Source: Papio anubis
Taxonomy: Eukaryota; Chordata; Mammalia; Primates; Cercopithecidae
Direction of reading: 5' to 3'
NCBI RefSeq assembly: GCF_008728515.1
Contig: NC_044984.1
Coordinates: 93,667,181-93,731,180 of the forward strand
DNA: 64,000 nt
A model generated the notes under the pieces. The model made no database searches. It saw nothing but the letters and a program-made list of their open reading frames with translations, and was not told the DNA's origin. Position numbers and translations under genes: made by a program. Positions 23,339 through 34,678 of the stretch are shown here, piece by piece. Each line of letters begins with the position of its first letter. The stretch's first letter is position 1.

Positions 23339-26300
23339 TCAATTCCCACCTATGAGTGAGAACATGCGTGTTTGGTTTTCTGTTCTTGTGATAGTTTGCT
23401 GAGAATGAAGGTTTCCAGCTGTGTCCATGTCCCTGCAAAGGACATGAACTCATCGTTTTTTACAGCTGCATAGCATTCCGTGGTGTATATGTGCCACATT
23501 TTCTTAATCCAGTTTGTCATTGATGGACATTTGGGTTGGTTCCAAGTCTTCACTATTGTGAATAGTGCCGCAATAAATATACGTGTGCATGTGTCTTTAT
23601 AGCAGCATGATTTATAATCCTTTGGGTATATACCCAGTAATGGGATGGCTGGGTCAAATGGTATTTCTACTTCTAGATCCTTGAGGAATTGCCACACTGT
23701 CTTCCACAATGGTTGAACTAGTTTACAGTCCCACCAACAGTGTAAAAGTGTTCCTATTTCTCCACATCCTCTCCAGCACCTGTTGTTTCCTGACTTTTTA
23801 ATGATCGCCATTCTAACTGGTGTGAGATGGTATCTCATTGTTTTGCATTTCTCTGATGGCCACTCTCATTGATGTGCATTTCTCTGATGGCCAGTGATGA
23901 TGAGCATTTTTTCATGTGTCTGTTGGCTGTATAAATGTCTTCTTTTGAGAAGTGTCTGTTCATATCCTTCAACCACTTTTTGATGGGGTTGTTTGATATT
24001 TTCTTGTAAATTTGTTTGAGTTCTTTGTAGATTCTGGATATTAGTCCTTTGTCAGATGGGTAGGTTGTAAAAATTTTCTCGTATTCTGTAGGTTGCCTGT
24101 TCACTCTGATGGTAGTTTCTTTCACCGTGCAGAAGCTCTTTAGTTTAATTAGATCCCATTTGTCAATTTTGACTTTTGTTGCCATTGCTTTTGGTGTTTT
24201 AGTCATGAAGTACTTGCCCATGCCTATGGCCTGAATGTATTGCCTAAGTTTTCTTCTAGGGTTTTTATGGTTTTAGGTCTAACATTTAAGTCTTTAATCC
24301 ATCTTGAATTAATTGTTGTATAAGGTGTAAGGAAGAGATCCAGTTTCAGCTTTCTACATGTGACTAGCCAGTTTTCCCAGCACCATTTATTAAATAGGGA
24401 ATCCTTTCCCCATTTCTTGTTTTTGTCAGGTTTGTCAAAGATCAGATAGTTGTAGATGTGTGTTATTATTTCCGAGGGCTCTGTTCCGTTCCATTGGTCT
24501 ATATTTCTGTTTTGGTACCAGTACCATGCTGTTTTGGTTACTGTAGCCTTGTAGTATAGTTTGAAGTCAGGTAGCATGATGCCTCTAGCTTTGTTCTGTT
24601 GGCTTAGGATTGTCTTCGCAATGCGTGATCTTTTTTGGTTCCATATGAACTTTAAAGTAGTTTTTTCCAATTCTGTGAAGAAAGTTCTTGGTAGCTTGAT
24701 GGGGATTCCATTGAATCTATAAATTACCTTGGGCAGTATGGCCATTTTCACGATATTCATTCTTCCTATCCATGATCTTGGAATGTTCTTTCATTTGTTT
24801 GTGTCCTCTTTTATTTCATTGAGCAGTGGTTTATAGCTCTTCTTGAAGAGGTCCTTCACATCCCTTGTAAGCTGTATTCCTAGGTATTTTGTTTTCTTTG
24901 TAGCAGTTGTGAATGGGAGTTCACTCATGATTCGGCTCTCTGTTTATCTGTGATTGGTGTATAGGAATGCTTGTGATTTTTGCACATTGATTTTGTATCT
25001 TGAGACTTTGCTGAAGTTGCTTATCAGCTTAAGGAGATTTTGGGCTGAGATGATGGGGTTTTCTAAATATACAATCCTGTCGTCTGCAAACAGGGACAAT
25101 TTGACTTCCTCTTTTCCTAACTGAATACCCTTTATTTCTTTCTCCTGCCTGATTGCCCTGGCCAGAACTTGAACACTATGTTGAATAAGAGTGGTAAGGG
25201 AGGGCATCCCTGTCTTGTGCCAGTTTTCAAAGGGAATGCTTCCAGTTTTTGCCCATTCAGTATGATATTGGCTGTGGGTTTGTCATAAATAGCTCTTATT
25301 ATTTGGAAATACATCGTATCAATACCTAATTTATTAAGAGTTTTTAGCATGAAGTGCTATTGAATTTTGTTGAAGGCCTCTTCTGATCTATTGAGATAAT
25401 CATGTGGTTTTTGTCTTTGGTTCTGTTTATATGCTGGATTACATTTATTGATTTGCATATGCTGAACCAGCCTTGCATCCCAGGGATGAAGCCCACTTGA
25501 TCATGGTGGATAAGCTTTTTGATGTGCTGCTGGATTTGGTTTGCCAGTATTTTATTGAGGAATTTTGCATCGATGTTCATAAGGGATATTAGTCTAAAAT
25601 TCTCTTTTTTTGTTGTGTCTCTGTCAGGTCAGGATGATGCTGGCCTTATAAAATGACTTAGGGAGGATTCCCTCTTTTTCTATTGAATGAAATAGTTTCA
25701 GAAGGAATGGTACCAGCTCCTCTTTGTACCTCTGGTAGAGTTCAGCTGTGGATCCATCTGGTCCTGGACATTTTTTTGGTTGGTAGGTTATTAATTATTG
25801 CCTCAATTTCAGAGTCTGCTATTGGTCTATTCAGGGATTCAACTTCTTCCTGGTTTAGTCTTGGGAGGGTGTATGTGTCCAGGAATTTATTCATTTCTTC
25901 TAGATTTTCTAGTTTATTTGCATAGGGGTGTTTATAGTATTCTCTGATGATAGTTTGTATTTCTGTGGGATCGACGGTGATATCCCCTTTATCAGTTTTT
26001 TATTGCATCTATTTGATTCTTCTCTCATTTCTTCTTTATTAGTCTTGCTAGCGGTCTATCAATTTTGTTGATCTTTTCAAAAAACCAGCTCCTGGATTCA
26101 TTGATTTGTTGAAGGGTTTTTTGTGTCTCTATCTCCTTCAGTTCTTCTCTGATATTAGTTATTTCTTGCCTTCTGCTAGCTTTTGAATGTGTTTGCTCTT
26201 GCTTGTCTAGTTCTTTTAATTGTGATGTTAGGGTGTCAATTTTAGATCTTTCCTGCTTTCTCTTGTGGGCATGTAGTGCTATAAATTTCCATCTACACAC

Positions 26301-27180
26301 TGCTTTAAATGTGTTCTAGAGATTCTGGTGTGTTGTGTCTTTGTTTTCATTGGTTTCAAAGAACATCTTTAGTTCTGCCTTCATTTCATTATGTACCCAG
26401 TAGTCATTAAGGAGCAGGTTGTTCACTTTCCATGTAGTTGAGCCGTTTTGAGTGAGTTTCTTAATCCTGAGTTCTAGTTTGATTGCACTATTGTCTGAGA
26501 GACAGTTTGTTATAATTTCTCTGTTCTTTTACATTTGCTGAGGATTGCTTTACTTCCAACGATGTGGTCAATTTTGGAATAAGTGTGATGTGGTGCTGAT
26601 AAGAATGTATATTCTGTTGAATTGGGGTGGAGAGTTCTGTAGATGTCTATTAGGTCCACTTGGTGCAGAGTTGAGTTCAATTCCTGGATATCCTTGTTAA
26701 CTTTCTGTCTCATTGATCTGTCTAATGTTGACAGTGGGATGCTGTCTCCCATTATTATTGTGTGGGAGTTTAAGTCTCTTTGTAGGTCTCTACGGGCTTG
26801 CTTTATGAATCTGGGTACTCCTGTACTGGGTGCATATATATTTAGGATAGTTAGCTCTTCTTGTTGAATTGATCCCTTTACTATTATGTATGGCTTTCTT
26901 TGTCTCTTTTGCTCTTTGTTGGTTTAAAGTATGTTTTATCAAAGACTAGGATTGCAACACCTGCTTTTTTTGTTTGTTTTCCATTTGCTTGGTAGATCTT
27001 TCTCCATCCCTTTATTTTGAACCTATGTGTGTCTGTGCATGTGAGATGGGTCTCCTGAATACAGCACACTGATGGGTCTTGGCTCTTTATCCAATTTGCC
27101 ACTCTGTGTCTTTTAATTGGAGCATTTAGCCCATTAACATTTAAAGTGAATATTGTTATGTATGAATTTGATTCTGTCAT
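23339..27180 (-). pseudogene. L1-B ORF2 (endonuclease/reverse transcriptase) pseudogene
   Basis: ORF2p nicks target DNA and primes reverse transcription on L1 RNA. The start codon at 27180 gives MTESNSYITIFTLNVNGLN. The endonuclease keeps the LNVNGLN and IQETH motifs, but the usual GDFNTP reads GDSIP (a residue lost) and the SDH motif reads SDN (codon 26490-26492). The reverse-transcriptase FADD box is intact (LSLFADDRIVYL, about 25070-25100). The frame is broken into at least eight open pieces. Total length 3842 bp is close to the normal 3.8 kb but not divisible by three. The C-terminal piece (23350-23838) keeps the cysteine-rich region (CWRGCGEIGTLLHCWWDC). Dead copy. Confidence 0.92.
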
Positions 27181-27258
27181 TATGATGTTAGCTGTTTATT
27201 TTGCTAGTTGTTAGTTTGTTTGTTAGTTGATGCACTTTCTTCCTAGCATCAGTGGTCT

Positions 27259-28285
27259 TTACAATTTGGCATGTTTTTGCAGTGGCTGGTACCAGTTGTT
27301 CCTTTCCATGGTTAGTGTTTTCTTTAGGAGCTCTTGTAAGGCAGGCTTGGTGGTGACAAAATCTCTCAGCATTTGTTTGTCTGTAAAGGATTTTATTTCT
27401 CCTTCACTTATGAAGTTTAGTTTGGCTGGATATGAAATTCTTGGTTGAATATTCTTTTCTTTAAGTATGTTGAATATTGGCCCCCACTCTCTTCTGGCTT
27501 GTAGAGTTTCTGCCGAGAGATCTGCTCTTAGTCTGATGGGCTTCCCTTTGTGGGTAACCTGACCTTTCTCTCTGGCTGCCCTTAACATTTTTTCCTTCAT
27601 TTCAACTTTGGTGAATCTGACAATTATATGTCTTGGAGTTGCTCTTCTCCAGGAGTATCTTTGTGGCATTCTCTGTATTTCCTGAATTTGAATGTTGGCC
27701 TGCCTTGCTAGGTTGGGGAAGTTCTCCTGGATAATATCCTGAAGAGTGTTTTCCCACTCAGTTCCATTCTCCCCATCACTGTCAGGCACATCAATTAGAC
27801 ACAGATTTGGTCTTTTCACACAGTTCCATATTTCTTGGAGGCTTTGTTTGTTTCTTTTTACTATTTTTTCTCTAAACTTCTCTTCTCGCTACATTTCATT
27901 CATTTGATCTTCAATCACTGATACCCTTTCTGCCACTGGATCGAATTGGCTACTGAAGCTTGTGCATGCATCACGGAGTTCTTATGCCACGGTTTTCAGT
28001 TCCATCAGGTCATTTAAGGTCTTCTCTACACTGTTTATTCTAGTTAGCCATTTGTCTAATCTTTTTTCAAGGTTTTTAGCTTCTTTGAGATGGGTTCAAA
28101 TATCCTCCTTTAGCTTGGAGAAGTTTGTTATTACCGATTGTCTGAAGCCTTCTTCTCTCAGCTCATCAAAGTCATTCTCCATCCAGCTTTGTTCTGTTGC
28201 TGTCGAGCAGCTACGTTCCTTTGGAGGAGAAGAAGTGCTCTGATTTTTAGAATTTTTCAGCTTTTCTGCTCTGGTTTCTCCCCAT
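27259..28285 (-). pseudogene. L1-B ORF1 (RNA-binding chaperone) pseudogene
   Basis: ORF1p is a trimeric RNA-binding protein that coats L1 RNA. The start ATG is at 28285 (minus) after AACCACAAAG. An extra A near 28250 shifts the frame early, and a TAG at 27889-27891 replaces a lysine codon in the coiled-coil region. From 27819 down to the stop at 27259 the frame is open for 186 codons, covering the RRM (FTKVEMKEKMLRAAREKGQV) and C-terminal domain (NFISEGEIKSFTDKQMLRDF). Length matches the usual ~338 codons. Spacing to ORF2 (78 bp) is normal. Confidence 0.92.
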
Positions 28286-29270
28286 CTTTGTGGTTTTTAT
28301 CTACCTTTGTTCTTTGATGATGGTGACATAAAGATGAGGTTTTGGTGTGGATGTCCTTTCTGTTTGTTAGTTTTCCTTCTAACAATCAGGACACTCAGCT
28401 GCAGGTCGTTGGAGTTTGCTGGAGGTCCATTCCCGACCCTGTTTGCCTGGGTATCACCAGCGGAGGCTGCAGAACAGCAAATACTGCAGAACGGCAAATG
28501 TTGCTGCCTGATCCTTCCTCTGGAAGCTTTGTCTCATAGGGGCACCCGGTTGTATGAGGTGTCAGTCGGCCTCTACTGGGAGGCGTCTCCCAGTTAGGCT
28601 ACTTGGGGGTCAGGGGCAGTCTGTCCGTTCTCAGATTTCAAACTCCATGCTGGGAAAACCCTTACTCTCTTCAAAGCTGTCAGACAGGTATGCTTAACTC
28701 TGCAGAAGTTTCTGCTGCCTTTTGTTCAGCTATGCCCTGCCCCTAGAGATGGTGTCTACAGAGGCAGGCAGGTCACCTTGAGCTGCTGTGGGCTCCACCC
28801 AGTTCAAGCTTTCCGGCCACTTTGTTTACCTACTCAAGCCTCAGCAATGGTGGACGCCCCTTCCCCAGCCTTGCTGCTGCCTTGCAGTTCAATCTCAGAC
28901 TGCTGTGCTAGCAGTGAGTGAGGCTCCATGGGCATGGGACCCTCCAAGCCAGGTGCGAGATATAATCTTCTGGTGTGCCATTTGCTAAGACTGTTGGAAA
29001 AGCACAATATTAGGGTGGGAGTGTCCCAATTTTCCAGGTACCGTGTGTCACAGCTTCCCTTGGCTAGGAAAGGGAATTCCACGACCCCTTGCACTTCCTG
29101 GGTAAGGCGATGCCCCACCCTGTTCCATGGGCTGCACCCACTGTCTGACAAGTCCCAGTGAGATGAACCTGGTACCTCAGATGGAAATGCAGAAATCAAC
29201 CATCTTCTGTGTCACTCACGCTGGGAGCTGTAGACTGGAGCTGTTCCTATTTGGCCATCTTGGAACCACC
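28286..29270 (-). promoter_or_regulatory. L1-B 5' UTR with internal promoter
   Basis: About 985 bp between the L1 5' end and ORF1, slightly longer than the usual ~0.9 kb. The YY1 site near the start (CAAGATGGCC on minus) is kept as GGCCATCTTG at 29253-29262. GC content is higher than in the surroundings. Promoter function is known for the family; activity of this copy is unknown. Confidence 0.8.
28788..28988 (+). other. Antisense open frame in L1-B 5' UTR, ORF0-like position
   Basis: 66 codons antisense to L1-B, starting MGSTQFKLSGHFVYL, about 480 nt from the L1 5' end. Primate L1s carry an antisense ORF0 of about 70 codons starting near 5'-UTR position 450. Location, orientation and length agree. 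Expression cannot be judged, and homology was not tested. Confidence 0.45.
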
Positions 29271-30177
29271 CAGAATGGTGATTATTAAAAAGTCAAGAAA
29301 CAAAAGGTGCTGGTGAGGCTGTGGAGAAATAGGAATGCTTTTACACTGTTGGTGGGAATATAAATGAGTTCAACCATTGTGGAAGACAGTATGGTGATTC
29401 CTCAAAGATCTAGAAGCAGAAATAGCATCTGACCCAGCAATCCCATTACTGGGTATATACCCAAAGGAATATAAATCATTCTACTATAAAGATACATGCA
29501 CACATATGTTTATTGCAGCACTATTTACAATAGCTAAGTCATGGAACCAACCCAAATTCCCATCAATGATAGACTGGATAAGAAAATGTGGTACATATAC
29601 ACCATGGAATACTATGCAGTCATAAAAAAATGAGACTATGTCCTTTGCAGGGACATGGATGAAGCTGGAAGCCATCATCCTCAGCAAACTAACACAGGAA
29701 CAGAAAACCAAACACTGCATGTTCTCACTCATAAGGGGTAGTTGAATAATGAGAACACATGGACACAGGGAGAGGGGACCAACACACAACAGTGCCTGTT
29801 GCAGGGTGGGGAATGAGGGGAGCGAACTTAGACGATGGGTCAATAGGTGCAGCAAACCACCATGACACACGTATACTCATGTAACAAACCTGCACACTCT
29901 GTATATGTATCCTGGAAATCAAAGTTAAAAAAAAAAAAAAGAAAAAGAAAAGAAAAAAAATTCAGTACAAAAGATATGTCTCATACAGGAACCAAACCAA
30001 ATCAAAACAAAACAAAAAACAATATTGGCTTTGTATCTCCACCTGCCTGCATCTACTTTTACCTCTGCATCTCTTGCTATTCCTTGCTATGAGCACCCTA
30101 TGATTCAGTTATATCAAATGATTCGCCATGCTCTGAAGTCACCCAAATTTCACTTTTCATATTTGCCTTTCTCTCAG

Positions 30178-30539
30178 TGATATAGTTTGGCTGTGTCCCC
30201 ACCTAAATCTCATCTTGAATTATAGCTCCCATAAGTTCCATATGTTGTGGGAGAGACCCAGTGGAAGATAATTGAATCATGGGGGAAGTTTCCCCCATAC
30301 TGTTCTCATGGTAGTGAGTAAGTCTCACAAGAGATGATGGTTTTATAAGGCGTTTCCCTGTTTGCTTGGTTCTCATTCTCTCTTGCATGCCACCATGTAA
30401 GATGTGTCTTTCACCTCCTGCCATGATGGTGAGGCCTCTCTGGCCATGTGGAACTATGAGTCCACTAAACCCCTTTTTCTTTATAAATTACCCAGTCTTG
30501 GGTATGTCTTTATCAGAAGTGTGAGAATGAACTAATACA
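30178..30539 (+). mobile_element. THE1/MST-type solo LTR (ERVL-MaLR)
   Basis: Begins TGATATAGTTTGGCTGTG and ends GAACTAATACA, with TGAATCATGGGGGAAG and CCACTAAACCCC. The flanking 5-bp duplication CTCAG (30173-30177 and 30540-30544) is perfect. No internal retroviral DNA, so it arose by LTR recombination. Confidence 0.93.
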
Positions 30540-30544
30540 CTCAG

Positions 30545-31299
30545 CTTCAGTTGCTCTTCCTTTACATTATCCTCCAAAAAGTTTCTACATATTCTGTAAG
30601 GTTCAACTGAAGAGTCAGCCTACTGATATATCCTCTGCTAACTTCTGGAGAGAGTTGTGTATCTGCTCTATTATGCTTCATTTGAGCCCACATATTTCTA
30701 TCACAGCAAGTGTCACTGAACTGTGAATATCCACTTCCATTACAACAGAGTTCCTTGAGTGAAAAATACATAATACCTATGAGTAATTAATTTCTGCATG
30801 GCATTCATGCAGCCATATTCATTTTATGTCTATCATTTTACTATCAAGAGTTAAAATTAATGGTCAGTGATTTTCATTTCTTGCAATTTTACTTCCTTAG
30901 CCAGCATAGGTTCCTGGCATCATTTCTTCTCAACCCCAACAGAGGCTCAATTCCAGTACTGACTGGAATGCTTTTCATGCATGAAGAATATTGAATAGAG
31001 CTCTTTCTTACTTTCATGTCTTATTTAAACATGTTACTTGCTTTATTTTTTAACCTTTAATGACTATCACATGCCTTATTTGTCACATTTGGACTAAATA
31101 ATCATTTCATTTTGTCAGTCAGTGTTAATGCTTATGGCTTGTTATTGAAATAAAGCAAATTCATTGTACAGCATGAGTAAGATGGGACAGAGAAAAAGGG
31201 AACTCTGAAGAAAGTGAGCTATTGACTGTGTCCCTACCAAAGTAGAAATCAATATATAGGTTAGAGGTAGGAAGGAAGACTGAGAAGAACAGACTGTAA
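30545..31299. other. No feature recognised
   Basis: Unassigned sequence with no long open frame. Confidence 0.45.
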
Positions 31300-31450
31300 A
31301 GGTAGTGAACTGAGACTCAAGCGATTTAAATTCTCATCTTGCTTTGCTTTCAACTTCTTGTATAATATTTTTTTTCCTCTTTGGGCCTCATTTTTCTCAT
31401 TTGTTATGTGAGGGGAATATACTTAAGTCTTTTGTATAGCACCAGTATGA
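31300..31450 (-). mobile_element. MIR SINE fragment
   Basis: Antisense MIR-like order: GAGACTCAAGCGATTTAAATTC, then TTTGGGCCTCATTTTTCTC and TGTGAGGGGAATATACTTA. Moderately diverged. Confidence 0.6.
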
Positions 31451-31639
31451 TTCTGCAATATCCACACATAATTGTATTAGTATTTGCTTAAATAAAAATT
31501 AAACTAGTGTTCTTAACTTTATGCCATTCCCACAATAATCATAAGCAATGATATCTATATAATAGCAAGTTAATGAGCTAGTTATATATTTTTGTGTGTA
31601 CATTAATTACATGGACATTAATTTTTTAAGTCCATCTTA

Positions 31640-31880
31640 TACACCTAAAATAACAACAGCTGACATTTATCTAAATTTTGCTGGGTGCCATGTGCTGTTC
31701 TAAGCTATTTATTTGTATTTAGTCATATAATCTTCACAACATTCATTGTAATACTAATTTTACAGGTGGGAAATTGTAGCACAGAGAACTTAAGGGTTTA
31801 TAAAAAGTCGTGCAACTTGTAAGTGGCAAAGTCAGGACTCAAACTCAGGTAGTCTGTAGTCACACTTGGGAACAATGAAC
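31640..31880 (+). mobile_element. MIR SINE
   Basis: Sense MIR: AACAGCTGACATTTATCT, GCTGGGTGCCATGTGCTG, TTTTACAGGTGGGAAATTG, TTGTAAGTGGCAAAGTCAGG. Nearly full length. Confidence 0.85.
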
Positions 31881-32491
31881 TAGAAGACATCTAGGGTCCT
31901 TTCCAGCACCATGACCCTCTGATTTTGCTTTTCTCTGGAGCACACTCTTCTGAGTTCCTAAGAGTATATTTTATTTCTACTTAGCTTAATAAGTTCCTTT
32001 CAAATAGAGTTTTTGTTAGACTGTATTTGATTTTTAGCCTTTTCACTGTCTTTTATCTACTCACAATTACATAAAATTGTTCACTTAGCCAGTTATGCAC
32101 AATGCAGAAGTCAAATTTCATTGCAGTCCCAGAAATCACTTTATCTAAAAGTACTATAAAAAACATTTATTCTTGACTATGAAGCGGCTGTATAAAGTTA
32201 CCTCTTTCCAAGAGAGTCAGTCTGCCCTTGGAATTTAATAATTTACTAACCATCACTTTTTTTTTCTAAAAAGAAATAGCATGCACAGAAATTTAGAGTT
32301 GAAAGGAGCTTAGCTGTTATGTGATCCCAACACCAAACATTGAAATATCCCTGCCTAGACTCCCTGAATGTTGGTCATTTACCTTTTGGAGAAGAATCTT
32401 CAGAAAGTGAAACTACTGTCTCCATTATTAGGTGTTCCATTCACTGGTAAATACACCTCATTCCCTTCCCAGTATCAGATATGCCACTATG
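31881..32491. other. No gene; unassigned
   Basis: No confident repeat. The stretch near 32285-32400 (AATTTAGAGTTGAAAGGAGC) resembles an old unnamed interspersed repeat. Confidence 0.4.
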
Positions 32492-32689
32492 TACAGTCAT
32501 GTACCACATAACGATATTTCAGTCAATGATGGACTGTATATACAATGGCGGTCCCATAAGATTATAATGAGATCTTCAAAAAATTCATAGAAAATGCATA
32601 TTATGAAAAAGTATGCATGAATTTCCTTTTTTTTTTTTTACACAAAATAAACTCACACTGAACAGGATCTAGTTAAGTCTCCAAGAAAG

Positions 32690-34127
32690 ATGAGACATCA
32701 CTTCGAAAAGAGCCCCTATCACAGCAACATGAATCCTGCTAAAATTGAAGCAAGAACAAACATTGAATTTACACTGAAGCTTGGGTAGGAGAATGGTGAA
32801 ATCATTGATGCTTTATGAAGAGTTTATGGGGCTAATGCCCCAAAGAAATTGGCAGTTTACAAATGGATAGCTCATTTTAAAACGGAGTTAGAAATGTTGA
32901 ATATAGCACCTGCAGTGGCAGACCACCCACATCAATTTCCAAGGAAGAAAATTCATTTTGTCCATGCTCTAACTGAAGAGTGTCAACGATTAACAGCAGA
33001 AACAACAGCCAATACCACAGACATCTAAATTTGTTCAGGTTACACAATTCTGACTGAAATATTAAAGCTGAACAAACTATACACTTGATGGTTGCTAAAA
33101 TTGTTATGCCCAGATCAGCTGCAGACAAATGGAAATTTTAAATAAGTCGGATCAAGATTCTGAAGCATTTCTTCAAAGAACTGTAACAGGAGATGGAGCA
33201 TGATTTTATCAGTATGATCCTAAAGACAAAGCATAATCAATGCAATGGCTACCAAGAGGTGGCAGTGGTCCAGTCAAAGCAAAAGTGGACCAGTGTATTA
33301 GTCTGTTTTCATACTACTATAAAGAACTGCCCAAGATTGGGTAATTTATAAAGGAAAGAGGTTTAATTGACTCACAATTCAGCATGGCTGGGAGGCCTCA
33401 GGAAATTTACAATCATAGCAGAAGGAAAGAGAAAGCAAAGCACTTTCTTCACAAGGCAGCATGAAGAAGTGCTGAGTGAAGTGTGAAAAGAGTCCATCAT
33501 TAAACCATCAAATCTCATGAGAACTCATTCACTATCACGAGAACAGCATGAGGGAAACTGCTCCCGTGATTCAATTACCTCCATCTGGTCTCTCCCATGA
33601 TACATGGGGACTATGGAGATTACAATTCAAGATGAGATTTGGGTGGGGACACAAAACCTAACCATATCAACCAGTCAAGAGCAAATGTCATGGCAACAGG
33701 ATTTTGGGATACTAAAGTCATTTTCCTTGTTGACTTTCTGGAGGGTCAAAGAATGACATTATCTGCTTATTATGAGAGTGTTTTGAGAAAGCTAGCCAAA
33801 GAATTAGCAGAAAAATGCCCAGAAGCTTCACCAGAGAGTCCTCCTCCACCACAACAATGCTCCAGCTCACTCCTCTCATCAAACAAGGGCAATTGTGTGA
33901 GAGTTTCAATCAGAAATCATTAGGCATCCACCTTACCATTCTAATTTCACTCCTTCTCCTTGTTTTCTAATCTTAAAAATTCTTTAAGGACACCTGTTTT
34001 TCTTCAGTTAATAATGTAAAAGAAACTACATTAACATTGTTAACTTCCCAGTACAGGACTTGAGGGATGAACTAAATGTGATATTATTACATAAAAAGTG
34101 CCTTGAGACTTAATGGAGCTTATGTTG
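32690..34127 (+). pseudogene. Hsmar2 mariner transposase pseudogene
   Basis: Mariner transposases cut and join the element at TA sites using a D,D34D active site. The start region reads MRHHFEKSPYHSNM (ATG at 32690), followed by the helix-turn-helix half. The first catalytic Asp is kept (VTGD), but a stop follows three codons later in place of the usual Trp. The second Asp is kept (LVDFLEGQ). The third, normally HDNAPAH, reads HNNAPAH, so it is Asn (codon 33853-33855). Further stops and frameshifts occur, and an LTR (33294-33669) splits the gene. The tail reads LNGAYVEK (about 34100-34127). Inactive. Confidence 0.88.
33294..33669 (-). mobile_element. MST-type solo LTR inside Hsmar2
   Basis: The antisense LTR begins TGTATTAGTCTGTTTTC and ends CCTAACCATATCA. 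The 5-bp duplication ACCAG is perfect (33289-33293 and 33670-33674). The insertion therefore postdates Hsmar2. Confidence 0.93.
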
Positions 34128-34146
34128 AGAAAGTTTATATATTTCT

Positions 34147-34445
34147 TTTTTTTTTTTTTTTTTTGAGACGGAGTCTCGCTCTGTCGCCCAGGCTGGAGTG
34201 CAGTGGCCGGATCTCAGCTCACTGCAAGCTCCGCCTCCCAGGTTCACACCATTCTCCTGCCTCAGCCTCCCGAGTAGCTGGGACTACAGGCACCTGCCAC
34301 CTCGCCCGGCTAGTTTTTCGTATTTTTTAGTAGAGACAGGGTTTCACCGTGTTAGCCAGGATGGTCTCGATCTCCTGACCTCGCGATCCGCCCATCTCGG
34401 CCTCCCAAAGTGCTGGGATTACAGGCTTGAGCCACCGTGCCTGGC
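34147..34445 (-). mobile_element. AluY (Old World monkey type) inside Hsmar2
   Basis: Full-length young Alu in antisense with a long T-run. The target-site duplication AAGTTTATATATTTCT (34131-34146) / AAGCTTATATATTTCT (34446-34461) has one mismatch. It has GGATCTCAGCTCAC and GGCTTGAGCCACC, as in the other AluY copies, but the ordinary TTTTTTAGTAGAGAC middle. Confidence 0.95.
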
Positions 34446-34678
34446 AAGCTTATATATTTCTTACTTTTATATTTTAATTTTTTTTTCAAACTTTTTGAAG
34501 TCCCCTTGTTTAAAGAAACCTGATATATGGCACTTGATATTAGCATTGCAGATCTAGTAGGGAAAATAATTGATATGCGGTAATTGTGCTGAGACAGTTT
34601 TCCATATGAAAAATATATTTTTCTGTATATTTGATGTAGATGAAACATATATAAAATATAAAGTTCACAAATACTATA

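Larger units (their letters stand above)
21398..29270 (-). mobile_element. L1-B insertion: near full-length L1PA plus 1.7-kb 3' transduced DNA
   Basis: One 7.87-kb insertion into L1-A, flanked by CAGAATGGTAATTATTA (21381-21397) and CAGAATGGTGATTATTA (29271-29287), a 17-bp duplication with one mismatch. On the minus strand it starts at the L1 5' end (GGTTCCAAGATGGCCAAAT, about 29265). It runs through ORF1, ORF2 and the 3' UTR to an 11-base poly(A) (23125-23135), continues through 1.7 kb of older repeats, and ends with AATAAAACTTATAAAAAA next to the duplication. Confidence 0.85.
18606..29745 (+). pseudogene. L1-A ORF2 remnant (reverse transcriptase, C-terminal part)
   Basis: Decayed ORF2p coding sequence, an L1 endonuclease/reverse transcriptase in function. 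Open stretches remain at 19429-19848 and 19923-20264. The first keeps the reverse-transcriptase core, with GTRQGCPFSPLLFN and the catalytic FADD box (SVFADDMIVYL), then meets a stop at about 19846. Earlier stops and frameshifts occur (for example around 19080-19110 and 19371). An AluS (20794-21108) and the 7.9-kb L1-B insertion cut the frame. The C-terminal part resumes at 29288 and ends with a TGA at about 29743. No functional protein is possible. Confidence 0.9.
18606..30020 (+). mobile_element. L1-A: 5'-truncated L1P, split by an Alu and by L1-B
   Basis: L1-A's own sequence occupies 18606-20793, 21109-21397 and 29288-30020. It begins within ORF2, between endonuclease and reverse transcriptase, and runs through the 3' UTR. 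The perfect 14-bp duplication AATATTGGCTTTGT (18592-18605 and 30021-30034) fixes the insertion limits. The first A-rich tail (29927-29960) is followed by about 43 non-A bases and a second A-rich tail (about 30003-30020), suggesting a short 3' transduction. Subfamily within L1PA/L1PB not assigned. Confidence 0.92.
32571..34508 (+). mobile_element. Hsmar2 mariner DNA transposon copy
   Basis: The termini are imperfect inverted repeats: CTTCAAAAAATTCATAG at the left and CAAACTTTTTGAAGTCCCC at the right. Between them lies a mariner transposase gene. It is nested in copy A of the MER8-like element and is itself invaded by an MST-type LTR (33294-33669) and an AluY (34147-34445). Without these the element is about 1.26 kb, close to the known length of Hsmar2. 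Confidence 0.88.
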
